Positions 35,004-43,855 of a stretch of 64,000 nucleotides of DNA are shown here, one piece after another. The notes beneath the pieces were generated by a model. That model was given only the letters and a program-made list of their open reading frames with translations. It ran no database searches and had not been told where the DNA came from. The translations under genes and the position numbers were made by a program. Location: assembly GCA_020161265.1 (NCBI GenBank), contig JAIUOC010000002.1:1-64000 (forward strand), in the 5' to 3' direction. The stretch comes from Chloroflexota bacterium. Its GTDB lineage: Bacteria > Chloroflexota > Chloroflexia > Chloroflexales > Herpetosiphonaceae. Each line of letters begins with the position of its first letter. Positions within the stretch are counted from its first letter, which is position 1.

Positions 35004-36032
35004 ATGGCCGATCGTCAAATTGCCCTCTGGAATGAAGAACGTGAACAGCGCAAGCGAGCCTTGCAACGTATTTTGATTACTGGCAGTAGTTTTATTTTCC
35101 TACTGATTTTATATTATGTGTTCGGGGTTGATCTCAGTGTGGGCCGCAATCAGCTGGCGCTGGGCTGTTTGATTGGGGTGCTGGTTGCCGCCGCCATTTC
35201 GGGCTGGCTGGTCAGCATTGATCAGCCAGAATGGGCCACCCACGCAATGTTTATACCCTACATGCTGATTATTTTGGTGGTGGCAACTCCGGTCGGGGTG
35301 ACGAGCCGGGGCATGTATGGGCTATTTATTCCAATTGTAGCGGCGGCACTGCTGCTCCCAGCCCGTTGGAGCCTGATTTATGCAGCGCTGGCAGTCGTAG
35401 TTTTCGTCAGCACCGATATTTTAAGCCCTCAGCCATTTTCACTAAATACTACTATTTTGAATACATTGTTTGCAGGCGGATGTTTTGGCACTGCCGCCGC
35501 CACCACCTCGTTTACCGCCCGCCGCCTACGCCAACTGCTCAAAACCAGCATTGAACATGGCAAGGAGCTTGAGCGTAATCAGTCGGTGCTTGAGGAACGA
35601 GTGCAGAAACGCACGCTGTATCTTGAAAAAGCGCTCGACGAATTACAACGCTCCAGCGAGACGATTCGCCAGATGAGCGTGCCAGTGCTACCAATCGCCG
35701 AACGAGTGTTGGTGTTACCGCTGGTTGGCAGCATTGACCTCTCGCGGGCGGCGTTGCTCAGCGATGAACTGCTGAATACAATTTATCAACGCCGTCCACA
35801 TACAATTTTGATCGATCTAACGGGTCTGACCACGATTGATCAGGCGGTAGCTGAATCGTTAGTACAAACCTTGAGTGCAGTACGTTTGCTTGGCACCGAG
35901 CCAATTGTGGTTGGTTTACGCAGCGAAACCGTCCAAGCCTTGCTCGATACCGGCATTGATATCAGCCATATTCGCACCTTCCGCGATGTGCAAAGTGGGC
36001 TTGGCTACGCCACCAGCAAAATTAGTTATTAA
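35004..36032 (+). CDS. Membrane protein with coiled coil and C-terminal STAS domain
   Basis: A 342-residue protein. Six hydrophobic helices occupy about 20-175 (for example ILITGSSFIFLLILYYVF and LALGCLIGVLVAAAISGWLV), followed by a helical coiled-coil linker (about 180-225, HGKELERNQSVLEERVQK) and a STAS domain (about 228-340). The STAS part begins VPVLPIAERVLVLPLVGSID, the pattern of RsbR/stressosome-like proteins, and continues LIDLTGLTTIDQAVAESL. It may be a membrane sensor feeding a stressosome or partner-switch cascade. A TATAAT lies at 34962-34967. It has no enzymatic domain. Confidence 0.8.
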   Translation: MADRQIALWNEEREQRKRALQRILITGSSFIFLLILYYVFGVDLSVGRNQLALGCLIGVLVAAAISGWLVSIDQPEWATHAMFIPYMLIILVVATPVGVTSRGMYGLFIPIVAAALLLPARWSLIYAALAVVVFVSTDILSPQPFSLNTTILNTLFAGGCFGTAAATTSFTARRLRQLLKTSIEHGKELERNQSVLEERVQKRTLYLEKALDELQRSSETIRQMSVPVLPIAERVLVLPLVGSIDLSRAALLSDELLNTIYQRRPHTILIDLTGLTTIDQAVAESLVQTLSAVRLLGTEPIVVGLRSETVQALLDTGIDISHIRTFRDVQSGLGYATSKISY

Positions 36033-36041
36033 TTCAGCTAA

Positions 36042-36503
36042 TTAGGGTAGTGTTATTATAGTGCCATCAGCGTAGAATTGGCGATCTAAATTAATTGTGC
36101 GCGATGCTTGCCCCTGCATTCCATGCAATCGAATCTCGACTGAATCGCCAGCCACTAACGCTGTCCGTGCCACTGAACCACGCACAACAAATGGTGCAAA
36201 TGGGCGGATGCGAGTTGAATCTAATGGATCAAGTTGCAAATCCAGGCTTGGTTGGCTCAACGGCTCGGCGTGTACCTTGGTAAATAATTCGCTATGATAG
36301 AGCGTAACTTCAAAATAGAGTCGGTTTGGATCAGCTGATTCGATTTGCTGCCACTCATCATACAAACCACCTTCGTGGAGCGTAACAGGCAGATCATCAC
36401 GCATTGGCGGCCCCCAAGCCCAGAATGAAATCCCAAGGCAACTGCCAACCACCAACAAACTGGCGATCAAAAACTTAGCTAATTCCCGAATGCTGCGCAA
36501 CAT
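36042..36503 (-). CDS. Hypothetical membrane-anchored protein
   Basis: A 153-residue protein with one N-terminal hydrophobic helix (residues 9-28, LAKFLIASLLVVGSCLGISF), which may be a signal anchor. The rest is predicted beta-rich: YFEVTLYHSELF, IRPFAPFVVRGSVARTALV and VEIRLHGMQGQASRTINLD. No family is recognised. It is convergent with the STAS gene, nine bases away, and has no evident operon partner. The start codon has no strong ribosome site, so the exact N-terminus is uncertain. Confidence 0.55.
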   Translation of the reverse strand: MLRSIRELAKFLIASLLVVGSCLGISFWAWGPPMRDDLPVTLHEGGLYDEWQQIESADPNRLYFEVTLYHSELFTKVHAEPLSQPSLDLQLDPLDSTRIRPFAPFVVRGSVARTALVAGDSVEIRLHGMQGQASRTINLDRQFYADGTIITLP

Positions 36504-36712
36504 AGCAACTCCGTTTCACAACTTGTAATGAGTTGAATTCAGTGTAGCTTTTGGCAGCATTGGCAACATGCACGATCCTAGCAAAAAACCAGCACAATCA
36601 TTGCAGCTTAAATCAGCTATCAGCCGCATCAACAAATGCCGCTTATGCCCTATAATGCATCTGAACCAGATGGCATTTGGTCATCGGTGCAACTAGCGTG
36701 TTATTGGGGGCG

Positions 36713-37903
36713 ATGATGCCGCATTCATTTGAAGCATATCTTGATGAGCAACTGAATAGTTTGCGTGAGCAGGGGATTTTTCGCACATTGCGCGAATTGC
36801 AAAGCCCAACTGGCCCACGCTCAACCATCGATGGCAAATCGGTGATCAATCTCTCATCAAATAATTATTTGGGCTTGGCTAATCATCCCGCCTTGAAAGC
36901 CGCCGCTATCAAAGCAATCGAGGAATGGGGCGTTGGCTCAGGCGCAGTTCGCACAATTATTGGCACCATGAGCATCCACGAGGAGCTTGAACAACGCTTA
37001 ACTGAATTCAAGCATACCGAAGCAGTATTAGTGCTACAATCGGGGTTTACCGCTAATGCTGCTGTGTTGGGGGTTGTGCTCAACGATGGCGATTTGGTAA
37101 TCAGCGATGCATTGAATCATGCCTCGATCATCGATGGAATTCGCCTCACCAAAGCGGCGCGGGCGGTCTATCAACACAATGATATGGACGATTTGGAACG
37201 GGTTTTGCAGGCCAACCAAGGTAAATATCGCAACACGGTGATTGTGACCGATGGCGTATTTAGCATGGATGGTGATATTGCGCCCTTGCCACGCATCGCC
37301 GAGCTAGCCGAGCATTATGGTGCAATCACCATGGTCGATGATGCCCACGCTTCGGGCGTGTTGGGCAAAAACGGCAGCGGCACGGTCAGCCATTATGGCA
37401 TCAAACATTGGGATATTCAGGTTGGAACGCTTTCCAAGGCAATTGGCGCGGTTGGCGGCTACGTCGCCACATCGAGCAAATTACGCCAATTAATGGAGCA
37501 TCGCGCCCGACCATTTTTATTCAGCACCTCACATCCACCAGCGGTTGTTGCCACTTGTTTGGCGGCCATCAAACTGCTGCAAAGTGCCGAGGGCGAGCAA
37601 TTGCATCAACAACTTTGGGAAAATACCAAATTTTTCAAGGCGGGGTTGAACAAGCTTGGCTTCAACACTGGCATCTCAGAAACCCCGATTACCCCAGTAA
37701 TTGTGGGCGATGGAGCCAAGTCGATGCAATTCTCCGATGCGTTGTTCCAAGCAGGCGTATTTGCCCAAGGCATCGCCTTCCCAACCGTGGCGCGAGACAA
37801 AGGGCGGGTGCGCACAATCGTCACTGCCAGCCATAGCAACGCCGATCTAGCCGAAGCCCTCAACATCTTTGAACATGTTGGGCGGAGCATGCAGCTAATT
37901 TAA
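36713..37903 (+). CDS. Alpha-oxoamine synthase (glycine C-acetyltransferase / AONS family)
   Basis: A 396-residue PLP enzyme. It has [48 protein letters not shown] and the Schiff-base lysine in [16 protein letters not shown]. The size and the N-terminus match 2-amino-3-ketobutyrate CoA ligase (Kbl) best; BioF is a close homologue, and no threonine dehydrogenase or biotin gene is adjacent to decide. It condenses an amino acid with an acyl-CoA. The start at 36713 lies five bases behind a GGGGG purine run that may serve as the ribosome site; an earlier frame start would be a TTG 36 bases upstream. It is followed by rsfS. Confidence 0.88.
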   Translation: MMPHSFEAYLDEQLNSLREQGIFRTLRELQSPTGPRSTIDGKSVINLSSNNYLGLANHPALKAAAIKAIEEWGVGSGAVRTIIGTMSIHEELEQRLTEFKHTEAVLVLQSGFTANAAVLGVVLNDGDLVISDALNHASIIDGIRLTKAARAVYQHNDMDDLERVLQANQGKYRNTVIVTDGVFSMDGDIAPLPRIAELAEHYGAITMVDDAHASGVLGKNGSGTVSHYGIKHWDIQVGTLSKAIGAVGGYVATSSKLRQLMEHRARPFLFSTSHPPAVVATCLAAIKLLQSAEGEQLHQQLWENTKFFKAGLNKLGFNTGISETPITPVIVGDGAKSMQFSDALFQAGVFAQGIAFPTVARDKGRVRTIVTASHSNADLAEALNIFEHVGRSMQLI

Positions 37904-37960
37904 GGTTTCATGGTACACTGGAAGCAGAAAATACAGTTCTAGAAATGTGGAGGTCCACCT

Positions 37961-38305
37961 ATCGAAGCGCAAGTTCTTGCCCGCCGTGCTGTTGATTTAG
38001 CAGACTCGAAACAGGCAAATGATATTATAATGCTCGACGTTCGTCCATTAGCCACCTTCGCCGATTTTCTGGTGATTTGTACGGCTGGCAATGAGCGGAT
38101 GGTGCGGGCTGTCGTAAAAGAAATTGATGATCAATTAGTCCAAGAAGGCGCAGCCACCCCCAAAATCGAAGGTTCACCCGAAACTGGCTGGGTTTTGCTC
38201 GATTTTGGCGATGTGGTTGTGCACATATTTAGCCCTGAACAACGCGATTTTTACAAGCTCGATAAATTGTGGCAAAAAGCTACGCCAGTTGTCGTTCTTC
38301 AGTAA
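37961..38305 (+). CDS. rsfS: Ribosome silencing factor RsfS, apparently with AUC start
   Basis: A 114-residue protein of the Iojap/RsfS family, which binds ribosomal protein uL14 and blocks subunit joining under nutrient stress. Core motifs are NDIIMLDVRPLATFADFLVICTAGNERMVRAVVKEI and WVLLDFGDVVVHIFSPEQRDFYKLDKLW. The first ATG in frame (38030) would remove about 23 conserved N-terminal residues, including QVLARRAVDLADSKQAND. The only well-placed start is ATC at 37961, seven bases after a perfect GGAGG. An in-frame TAG at 37940 bars anything further upstream. Either a rare non-AUG start, as in infC, or a sequence error must apply. Confidence 0.85.
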   Translation: MEAQVLARRAVDLADSKQANDIIMLDVRPLATFADFLVICTAGNERMVRAVVKEIDDQLVQEGAATPKIEGSPETGWVLLDFGDVVVHIFSPEQRDFYKLDKLWQKATPVVVLQ

Positions 38306-38341
38306 TCGGCGGGTCAAGGACGATCACGTGCGAGGTACATC

Positions 38342-38536
38342 ATGAACAAATCTACACAACGCGAACGCTATGTCGTCTTTGCGCTTGGAGCAGCAGCCGG
38401 AAGTGCCCTAGGCTTGATTCTCGGTTCGGTCTTGGCTTATTCGTTAGGCGAGGATACGGTTCGAGCGATCGGGCGAGGCTTCCGCCGCCTCACAGGCCGC
38501 GACCGGAAACCCAACTTCGAGCTATTCCTACAATAA
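38342..38536 (+). CDS. Small single-helix membrane protein
   Basis: A 64-residue protein with one hydrophobic helix (about 12-33, VVFALGAAAGSALGLILGSVLAYS), rich in Gly and Ala. A basic C-terminal part (RAIGRGFRRLTGRDRKPN) should stay inside. It has a good GAGG site (GAGGTACATC) before its ATG and starts 36 bases after rsfS, so they may be one operon. It is small, has codon use like its neighbours, and ends at a strong terminator, so I consider it real. Function unknown; Gly-zipper-like helices can stabilise membrane complexes. Confidence 0.7.
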   Translation: MNKSTQRERYVVFALGAAAGSALGLILGSVLAYSLGEDTVRAIGRGFRRLTGRDRKPNFELFLQ

Positions 38537-38543
38537 TAACAAC

Positions 38544-38577
38544 AGCAAGGCCGACTCGTTTGAGTCGGCCTTGCTGC
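38544..38577. terminator. Strong bidirectional terminator
   Basis: CAGCAAGGCCGACTC (38544-38558) and GAGTCGGCCTTGCTG (38563-38577) form a perfect 15-bp stem with loop GTTT. It separates the rsfS operon (plus) from the cold-shock gene (minus) and can end both. The downstream T-rich tails are modest. Confidence 0.85.
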
Positions 38578-38601
38578 TTGAGTGGATATGCAAAACCCAA
38601 T

Positions 38602-39195
38602 TTAAAGCTCAAGTGAGTTGGCGCGTAAGCCGCGATCACTTGCCGAAACGCTGACCCGCACGGTATCACCGACTTGCACTCGATTGCTGACATGGTTGAA
38701 TAGGGTCGAATGAACATAGGCATCGCCGTGATTATCGCTCAGCGCGACAAACATAAACCGCCCTTGAGGGTCGATATAATCAACCCGCGCATTAAGCACG
38801 CCAGTTGGCGCATTGCCAGTAAAGGCGCGATTACGCTCACGCGGGCCATTGCTCCACTCGCGCCGCTGGGCATGTTGGCTTGGGCGAGCTGAACCAAAGC
38901 GATCACGACGTTCAAATGAGCGTTCGCTGCTATAGCCACCAGCCTCGCGCTGTTCGTAAGCGCGAATACGTGGTGTTGGCGGCAAGGCACTCGTCACCAA
39001 AACATCATTAGCTTCATCACCCTTCATGCCGCGAACCACCACAAAACTAACTTCTTCGCCCTCAACTAACCAGCGTCGTCCATCGCCCAAGGCCCGTCGA
39101 TGGACAAACAACGATGCGCCTGCATGGGTTGTGATAAAGCCATACGATTTTTCCGGATCAAACCACGCCACCGTGCCAGTACTACGCTCATTCAT
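38602..39195 (-). CDS. Protein with two cold-shock (OB) domains
   Basis: A 197-residue RNA-binding protein starting MNERSTGTVAWFDPEKSYGF. The first cold-shock domain (about 4-65) has the RNP1-like KSYGFI and RNP2-like SLFVHRRAL. A basic, Arg/Glu-rich linker (about 75-125, RSFERRDRFGSARPSQ) follows. The second domain (about 128-197) is more divergent: VDYIDPQGRFMFV and HGDAYVHSTLFN. The start at 39195 has GGAG nine bases upstream. It may act as an RNA chaperone. A palindrome at 39258-39272 lies upstream of its start. Confidence 0.85.
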   Translation of the reverse strand: MNERSTGTVAWFDPEKSYGFITTHAGASLFVHRRALGDGRRWLVEGEEVSFVVVRGMKGDEANDVLVTSALPPTPRIRAYEQREAGGYSSERSFERRDRFGSARPSQHAQRREWSNGPRERNRAFTGNAPTGVLNARVDYIDPQGRFMFVALSDNHGDAYVHSTLFNHVSNRVQVGDTVRVSVSASDRGLRANSLEL

Positions 39196-39257
39196 GACCC
39201 ATGTCTCCATGTTGTGTTGGTGCTCGCCATAACCATATGACGAATCAGGATTTATAT

Positions 39258-39272
39258 TGATACAAAGTATCA
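39258..39272. promoter_or_regulatory. Palindrome TGATAC-N3-GTATCA, candidate operator
   Basis: A perfect 6-bp inverted repeat with a 3-base centre (AAA), in the 149-base divergent region between the cold-shock gene and the STAND ATPase gene. A related string, TGACACAAAGTCA, occurs near 42345. It could be a repressor site for either gene. Confidence 0.4.
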
Positions 39273-39344
39273 TTAAATAGAAAGCTTGTCAAGCATGTAG
39301 AGCATGCTAAAATCGAAGCGAATTTGGACTAGCAGGAGCGCGTA

Positions 39345-41798
39345 ATGAGTGAAGATTATGAATGGACGGCCAAGACAGTTCAAACAGTAATTCAACGGCC
39401 TGAGCGGCTATTGGACGACCAAATCTGGCGGCAGCGCTTGCAAGAGTTTGGTGGTTTGGGCGATTTTTATCATTGGCTGAATCAATTACCCTTGGAACAG
39501 CCGCAACAATCGCTGCTCAAGGTGCTCACGACCTATCCTGGAGCGCCAGTTGATAGCTATTGTCAGATGTTGAATATTCATCAAGCGACCTATCATCGTT
39601 ACCAAAAAGCCTTGTTCGAACAAATTGCCAGGGTACTCAATCAGCCCCATCAAAACCAGCCAAACAACCCAAATTTGCCTGCTGATCGCGCTCCGATTCA
39701 CCAATTACGGCCTGCGGTTGGCGATTTTGTGGGCCGCGAAACTGAGCTACAACGGCTGACCTATGCCATCCAAATTGCGCACGAAGCCAAGCGCAGCGCT
39801 GCATTAGTAGGTATTCATGGCATGGGTGGCATTGGCAAAAGCGAATTAAGCCTGATCGTTGCCCAATATGTGTTGAATCTATACCCCGATGCCCAATTAA
39901 TTCTCAATATGTATGGCGCACGAGAGCAAGCCTTGACGACCGAACAAGCGCTTGGGTTGGTGATTAATGCGCTTGATCCTAAAGCACGATTGCCCGAAAA
40001 GCGCGAACAACTGCTGGCGCGTTATCATAATGTGTTACACAACAAGCGGGTGTTGATCGTAGTTGACGATGCCCGTGATGCTGAACAGGTGCGCGACCTA
40101 ATTCCGCCAGTTGGTTGTTGTTTGATTATCACCAGCCGCCAACGATTTAGCCTGCCCGCCATGCTCAATCTGCAACTTGAGGCATTAAATAGTACAAATG
40201 CAAGCAGCCTTGTTCAAGCAATTTGCCCACGTTTAGATCAGGTTAGTGCTGAACAATTGGCAATCGCCTGTAATTACTTACCGTTAGCGTTGCGAGTTAG
40301 CGCCAGTATTTTGCAAAATAACCCAGCCTTGAAGCCTGAACAGTACTTGAATCAACTTGCCGATCAAAGCCAACGACTACAAGCACTGCGCGATCCTGAT
40401 GATCCGCAATTGAATGTCGAAGCCTCGTTAGCGCTCAGTTATGCCCAACTTAGCCCAGAGCAACAATATTTTATGCGCCAATTAGCGGTGTTAATTGCCG
40501 ATTTTTCCAGCGCAATGGGCTTGGCAATGTTGGAGTTGCCGCATAATCTCGCAGCAGAAAATCAACTATATTATTTATTACGACACAATTTATTACAATA
40601 CGATGGGCATAACGAACGCTGGAGTATGCACGATTTAATTCGGAGCTTTGCCAAAAACCAATTAATTGAGCAACAAGAGCAAGTTACAGCACAAATACGC
40701 TATGTTCAGGTATGTATCGACCAAGCTCAGCAATTACATCAGGCTTATCGGCATACTGTGTTAGCAACAATTTATGCCTACAATCATGAAAAAGAACATT
40801 TTGATGATTGTTTAGCGTGGCTGGCTAATGATGTAAATTCAAACCAGTATATCCAACAAATGCTTGATCTTGTGCATTTTACCACTACGATTGGCCATCA
40901 TAGCTACAACTATCAACAAGAGCGTGGTATTTATGTGCAAAAAGCGCTTGAAGCTGCGTATATTCTCGATCAGCCAAGTTTAATTGCAAATAATTTAAGG
41001 CTAATTGGTAATGTCAAGCGCTATATTGGTGATCTTCCGGCGGCAATTAGCTATCTTGAGCAATCCTTAGATCTCGCGTATTCAATCGATTCAGCTCAAA
41101 CTATTGCCAATAGTGCTAACGATTTGGCGACGATCTATGGCTTGCTTGGCGGCAAAGTGAATCATCAAAAAGCGCTTGAACTCTATCAAACAGCCTTATC
41201 AATTAGTCGAACAACAAACGATCGCTATGAAATGTGTAACCAAATTAATAATATTGGCACATGCTATGCCAATATGGGCATGATTAGTGAAGCTGAACCA
41301 TATTTCAGCGAAGCCCACGAATTAGCTCAGGCTGCGGGGAATATGTATGTACAGTTATTAGCGTTATCCAATCTGGGCCAGGCTGCGGTGTGTTTGAACC
41401 AAGCTGAAGCCGCGTTACCGCATTTATATGCAGCAATTGAAATTGCTGATCAAACTGGCAATAAAAAGAGCAAAGGCTGTATTTTTGGTAGTTTGGCCGA
41501 GGCCTATTGGCAATTGCACGATCAGCCAGCAGCATTCACCGCCCATGAGCAGGCGATCATCACGTTTGAGCAGCAAGGCTATGGGTGGGAAGCCGCCAAC
41601 GCCCAATGGCAATATGGCCTAACCTTAGTTGAAGCTCAGCAGATCGCATCAGCTCAGGCCTTATTTGCTGCAAGCCTCAACTATCGGGCAACCATCAATG
41701 ATCCCGCTTTGGAGCGTGATCGCCAACTATTTGAACAACTCAAGGCTGGTCAAATTGCCCCAACCCAATTCCTCACAGAGGTGAAGGCGCTCACCTAG
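39345..41798 (+). CDS. NB-ARC STAND ATPase with TPR repeats
   Basis: An 817-residue signalling ATPase of the AP-ATPase/NB-ARC class. Residues 1-120 are helical, with a possible winged helix (PVDSYCQMLNIHQATYHRYQ). The NB-ARC module (about 125-420) has VGIHGMGGIGKSELS (K165) and KRVLIVVDDARDAEQV, then LIITSRQR and a CNYLPLALRV motif (the GLPLA equivalent). The last 330 residues are TPR-like repeats such as LANSANDLATIYGLLGG and NNIGTCYANMGMISEAEP, probably a ligand sensor. Such proteins act as switches for signalling or defence. The gene has an AGGAG site. No effector domain is recognised at either end, so the output is unknown. Confidence 0.9.
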   Translation: MSEDYEWTAKTVQTVIQRPERLLDDQIWRQRLQEFGGLGDFYHWLNQLPLEQPQQSLLKVLTTYPGAPVDSYCQMLNIHQATYHRYQKALFEQIARVLNQPHQNQPNNPNLPADRAPIHQLRPAVGDFVGRETELQRLTYAIQIAHEAKRSAALVGIHGMGGIGKSELSLIVAQYVLNLYPDAQLILNMYGAREQALTTEQALGLVINALDPKARLPEKREQLLARYHNVLHNKRVLIVVDDARDAEQVRDLIPPVGCCLIITSRQRFSLPAMLNLQLEALNSTNASSLVQAICPRLDQVSAEQLAIACNYLPLALRVSASILQNNPALKPEQYLNQLADQSQRLQALRDPDDPQLNVEASLALSYAQLSPEQQYFMRQLAVLIADFSSAMGLAMLELPHNLAAENQLYYLLRHNLLQYDGHNERWSMHDLIRSFAKNQLIEQQEQVTAQIRYVQVCIDQAQQLHQAYRHTVLATIYAYNHEKEHFDDCLAWLANDVNSNQYIQQMLDLVHFTTTIGHHSYNYQQERGIYVQKALEAAYILDQPSLIANNLRLIGNVKRYIGDLPAAISYLEQSLDLAYSIDSAQTIANSANDLATIYGLLGGKVNHQKALELYQTALSISRTTNDRYEMCNQINNIGTCYANMGMISEAEPYFSEAHELAQAAGNMYVQLLALSNLGQAAVCLNQAEAALPHLYAAIEIADQTGNKKSKGCIFGSLAEAYWQLHDQPAAFTAHEQAIITFEQQGYGWEAANAQWQYGLTLVEAQQIASAQALFAASLNYRATINDPALERDRQLFEQLKAGQIAPTQFLTEVKALT

Positions 41799-41990
41799 CT
41801 GGCAAGGATCAGGGCTAGCTCTTTAGTCCTGTCTTGCAACAAGCGTTATGGCCTAGATTTCTTAGGAAACACCAATACTTTAGGTATTGATCTTGCTTCT
41901 AAAGCCATGTAGGATAGAGTTACAAGGATTCGGACGCAGAGGAAATGCAACGGAGCCGTTGTATTTTGGAATGCACAAAGGAGTGCCATA

Positions 41991-42275
41991 ATGCTGAAGA
42001 AACGCCTCGAGGGTACGGTCGTGCGGGTAACCTTTAACATCCCAGCCCCACTCACCGCCCAGACGATCACACTTGTTGGCGAGTTCAATAATTGGAGCGA
42101 AACCGCGACCCCGCTGTTGCGCTCTGGGGAAGGCTGGAGTACCACCATGGATCTGCCACCCAATCACAGTTACCAGTATCGCTATCTTGCCGATGGACGC
42201 TGGCTCAACGATTGGAGCGCTGATCGTTACGAGCCAAACGAGTTTGGCGGTGCGAATTCGGTGGTTTACACTTAA
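41991..42275 (+). CDS. CBM48/AMPK-type glycogen-binding domain protein
   Basis: A 94-residue stand-alone domain. VVRVTFNIPAP, TLVGEFNNWSE and YQYRYLADGRWLNDWSADRY are the characteristic strands and Trp residues of the isoamylase N-terminal/AMPK-beta glycogen-binding fold (CBM48). It normally binds alpha-glucan chains next to catalytic domains, but here it is alone. It may target a partner enzyme to glycogen. No other glycogen gene is in the window. A terminator follows 11 bases later. Confidence 0.85.
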   Translation: MLKKRLEGTVVRVTFNIPAPLTAQTITLVGEFNNWSETATPLLRSGEGWSTTMDLPPNHSYQYRYLADGRWLNDWSADRYEPNEFGGANSVVYT

Positions 42276-42285
42276 ACCAGCCACG

Positions 42286-42324
42286 AACGACGAGGCATCA
42301 ATGAGGATGGCTCGTTGTTTTATT
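42286..42324 (+). terminator. Terminator of the CBM48 gene
   Basis: AACGACGAG (42286-42294) pairs with CTCGTTGTT (42311-42319), with one G-U pair and a 16-base loop, followed by TTATT. It lies just after the stop at 42275. Confidence 0.55.
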
Positions 42325-42343
42325 ATCTTCAATAGGTGTTATA

Positions 42344-42373
42344 TTGACACAAAGTCACTCAATCGCATATGAT
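42344..42373 (+). promoter_or_regulatory. Promoter candidate for the 42451 gene
   Basis: TTGACA (42344-42349), an 18-base spacer and TATGAT (42368-42373) point towards the gene starting at 42451. The spacing and both hexamers are good. Confidence 0.55.
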
Positions 42374-42375
42374 AG

Positions 42376-42422
42376 CAACAGGTTTGATTTTGCCCATCAA
42401 GCTTAATCAAGCCTGTTGTTTT
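42376..42422 (+). terminator. Terminator- or attenuator-like hairpin
   Basis: CAACAGGTTTGAT (42376-42388) pairs with ATCAAGCCTGTTG (42406-42418) with one T-G wobble, followed by TTTT. It lies downstream of the 42344 promoter, in the leader of the next gene. The predicted transcription start falls near the left arm, so it may partly fail to form in that mRNA. It could instead end upstream transcription. Confidence 0.5.
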
Positions 42423-42450
42423 GCTTAATAGCTAAAAAGGATAGATTGCC

Positions 42451-43083
42451 ATGCTCGATCTCCACCCAAGCTTTGAACGTGCTACCACCGATGCTGTGGC
42501 CCATTTCACCCCTTTAATTGAGGTGATCGCTGCGATTGCCCATGGCGATGCCACTCGCCGCGCCGAGGTCGAGTTTTTGTTGCCGCAAATTGATAATAAT
42601 GGCTGGCAAATTCAGGCAGCAGTTGAGGCTATTTGGGCTGGCGAACGCAATTTCAGCCAACTCAGCGCTGGCCTCGACACTAATAGCGCGGCGATTGTCC
42701 AGGCTATTTTGGTTGCCGTCAGCCAAACGCCTGATCCTGAAGAAGCTCGCTTAGCTAAGCTGATCGGCGAATGGCGACCAATTATTTTGACCGTAGCTGC
42801 TGCTCATTTTGGGGTTCAGCATGCCTATACTGATCTCGATGGATTTTTGCCCCAGCTTGAAGCTCAGGCTCAATGGCAAACCCTCGCCCAACGACTACGC
42901 TTGCTCGTAGCAGGCGATACCAACCGCCAACGGCTCTTGGCAGATCTTGACACAACTGATACCGTTATCATGCAGGCAATTTTCCATGCGCTGGATGATC
43001 AAGCAACAACCTTGCAATTAATTCGCGAGGAACGGGATCGGGCTGCGGCCCAAGAGGAAGCCCATGAGCAACAACAGGCTTGA
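42451..43083 (+). CDS. Unknown soluble protein with internal duplication
   Basis: A 210-residue, helical, cytoplasmic protein. It consists of two related halves of about 70 residues. Residues 20-90 end with WAGERNFSQLSAGLDTNSA and VQAILVAV; residues 110-181 end with VAGDTNRQRLLADLDTTDT and MQAIFHAL. In each half a helix is followed by a Gly-Asp/Glu turn and LxxxLDTxxxxIxQAIxxA. The C-terminus is charged and Glu/Gln-rich (RAAAQEEAHEQQQA). I know no family for it. The gene overlaps the hydrolase gene by 20 bases, so the two are probably co-expressed. Confidence 0.7.
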   Translation: MLDLHPSFERATTDAVAHFTPLIEVIAAIAHGDATRRAEVEFLLPQIDNNGWQIQAAVEAIWAGERNFSQLSAGLDTNSAAIVQAILVAVSQTPDPEEARLAKLIGEWRPIILTVAAAHFGVQHAYTDLDGFLPQLEAQAQWQTLAQRLRLLVAGDTNRQRLLADLDTTDTVIMQAIFHALDDQATTLQLIREERDRAAAQEEAHEQQQA

Positions 43084-43855
43084 ATATTGGCAATACTTGC
43101 CGAAAAAGCCGCTCTATCAACGACCTTTAGTGCTGCTCCACGGCGCTTGGCATGGCGCTTGGTGCTGGCAAAACGCCGCCCACGATTTTGCTGAACGTGG
43201 TTTTGCGGTGCATACGCTTAGTTTGCGCGGCCATGGCAGCAGCAGTATACCGCGCTTGTTTAATTTGGTTGGGCTACAACATTACATCGACGATTTGCTA
43301 GCGCTGGTTGATAGCCTTCAGCCAGCGCCAATTGTGGTTGCTCACAGCCTTGGCGGCTATGTGTTGCAGCATGCCTTGCTCCAGCGCCAATTGCCAGCAG
43401 CGGTATTACTGGCTAGCATGCCTCAAACAGGGCCATTGGGTTTCACATTGAGAACTATCCGTAATCAACCAAACGTGGCTTTACGCACGTTGTTGACTGC
43501 CGACGGGTTTAGTTTTGTGCGCACGCCAGCCTTAGCCAAAGCCCTCTTTCTGCGTGATAACGCTTCCGCTACCCAAGCTCAGGCACTACACAGCCAACTA
43601 AGCAGTGAATCGGTCAAGGTTTTGCTCGATGCACTCATGCATAAACCAGAGCCAAGCAAGATTAAAACCCCAATTATGGTGATTGCGGCTGAGCGTGATC
43701 GCGCATTTACGTTGGCTGAGCAGCGTGCATTAGCCAATGCCTATCAAGCACCATTGATTGTCGTGCCGCAAGCGGCTCATGATTTGATGTTTGATCCAAC
43801 GTGGCCATTGGTTGCCGATGCGATCGAAGGCTGGGCCAGTCGCCATCAAAAATAG
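43064..43855 (+). CDS. Alpha/beta hydrolase
   Basis: A 263-residue hydrolase. Typical features: oxyanion region LLHGAWHGAWCW (residues 24-35), nucleophile S95 in VVAHSLGGY, a likely acid in AAERDRAF and the His in QAAHDLMFD. It probably cleaves an ester or similar bond of a small molecule in the cytoplasm; no signal peptide is seen. The start lies inside the preceding gene's end, 20 bases before its stop. It is convergent with the acyl-CoA dehydrogenase gene, with the stop codons adjacent. The substrate is unknown. Confidence 0.88.
   Translation: MSNNRLEYWQYLPKKPLYQRPLVLLHGAWHGAWCWQNAAHDFAERGFAVHTLSLRGHGSSSIPRLFNLVGLQHYIDDLLALVDSLQPAPIVVAHSLGGYVLQHALLQRQLPAAVLLASMPQTGPLGFTLRTIRNQPNVALRTLLTADGFSFVRTPALAKALFLRDNASATQAQALHSQLSSESVKVLLDALMHKPEPSKIKTPIMVIAAERDRAFTLAEQRALANAYQAPLIVVPQAAHDLMFDPTWPLVADAIEGWASRHQK

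Noticed and set aside
37945..37960. ATG and GTG near the rsfS ribosome site as starts
   Set aside because: ATG 37945 and GTG 37947 are out of frame with rsfS.
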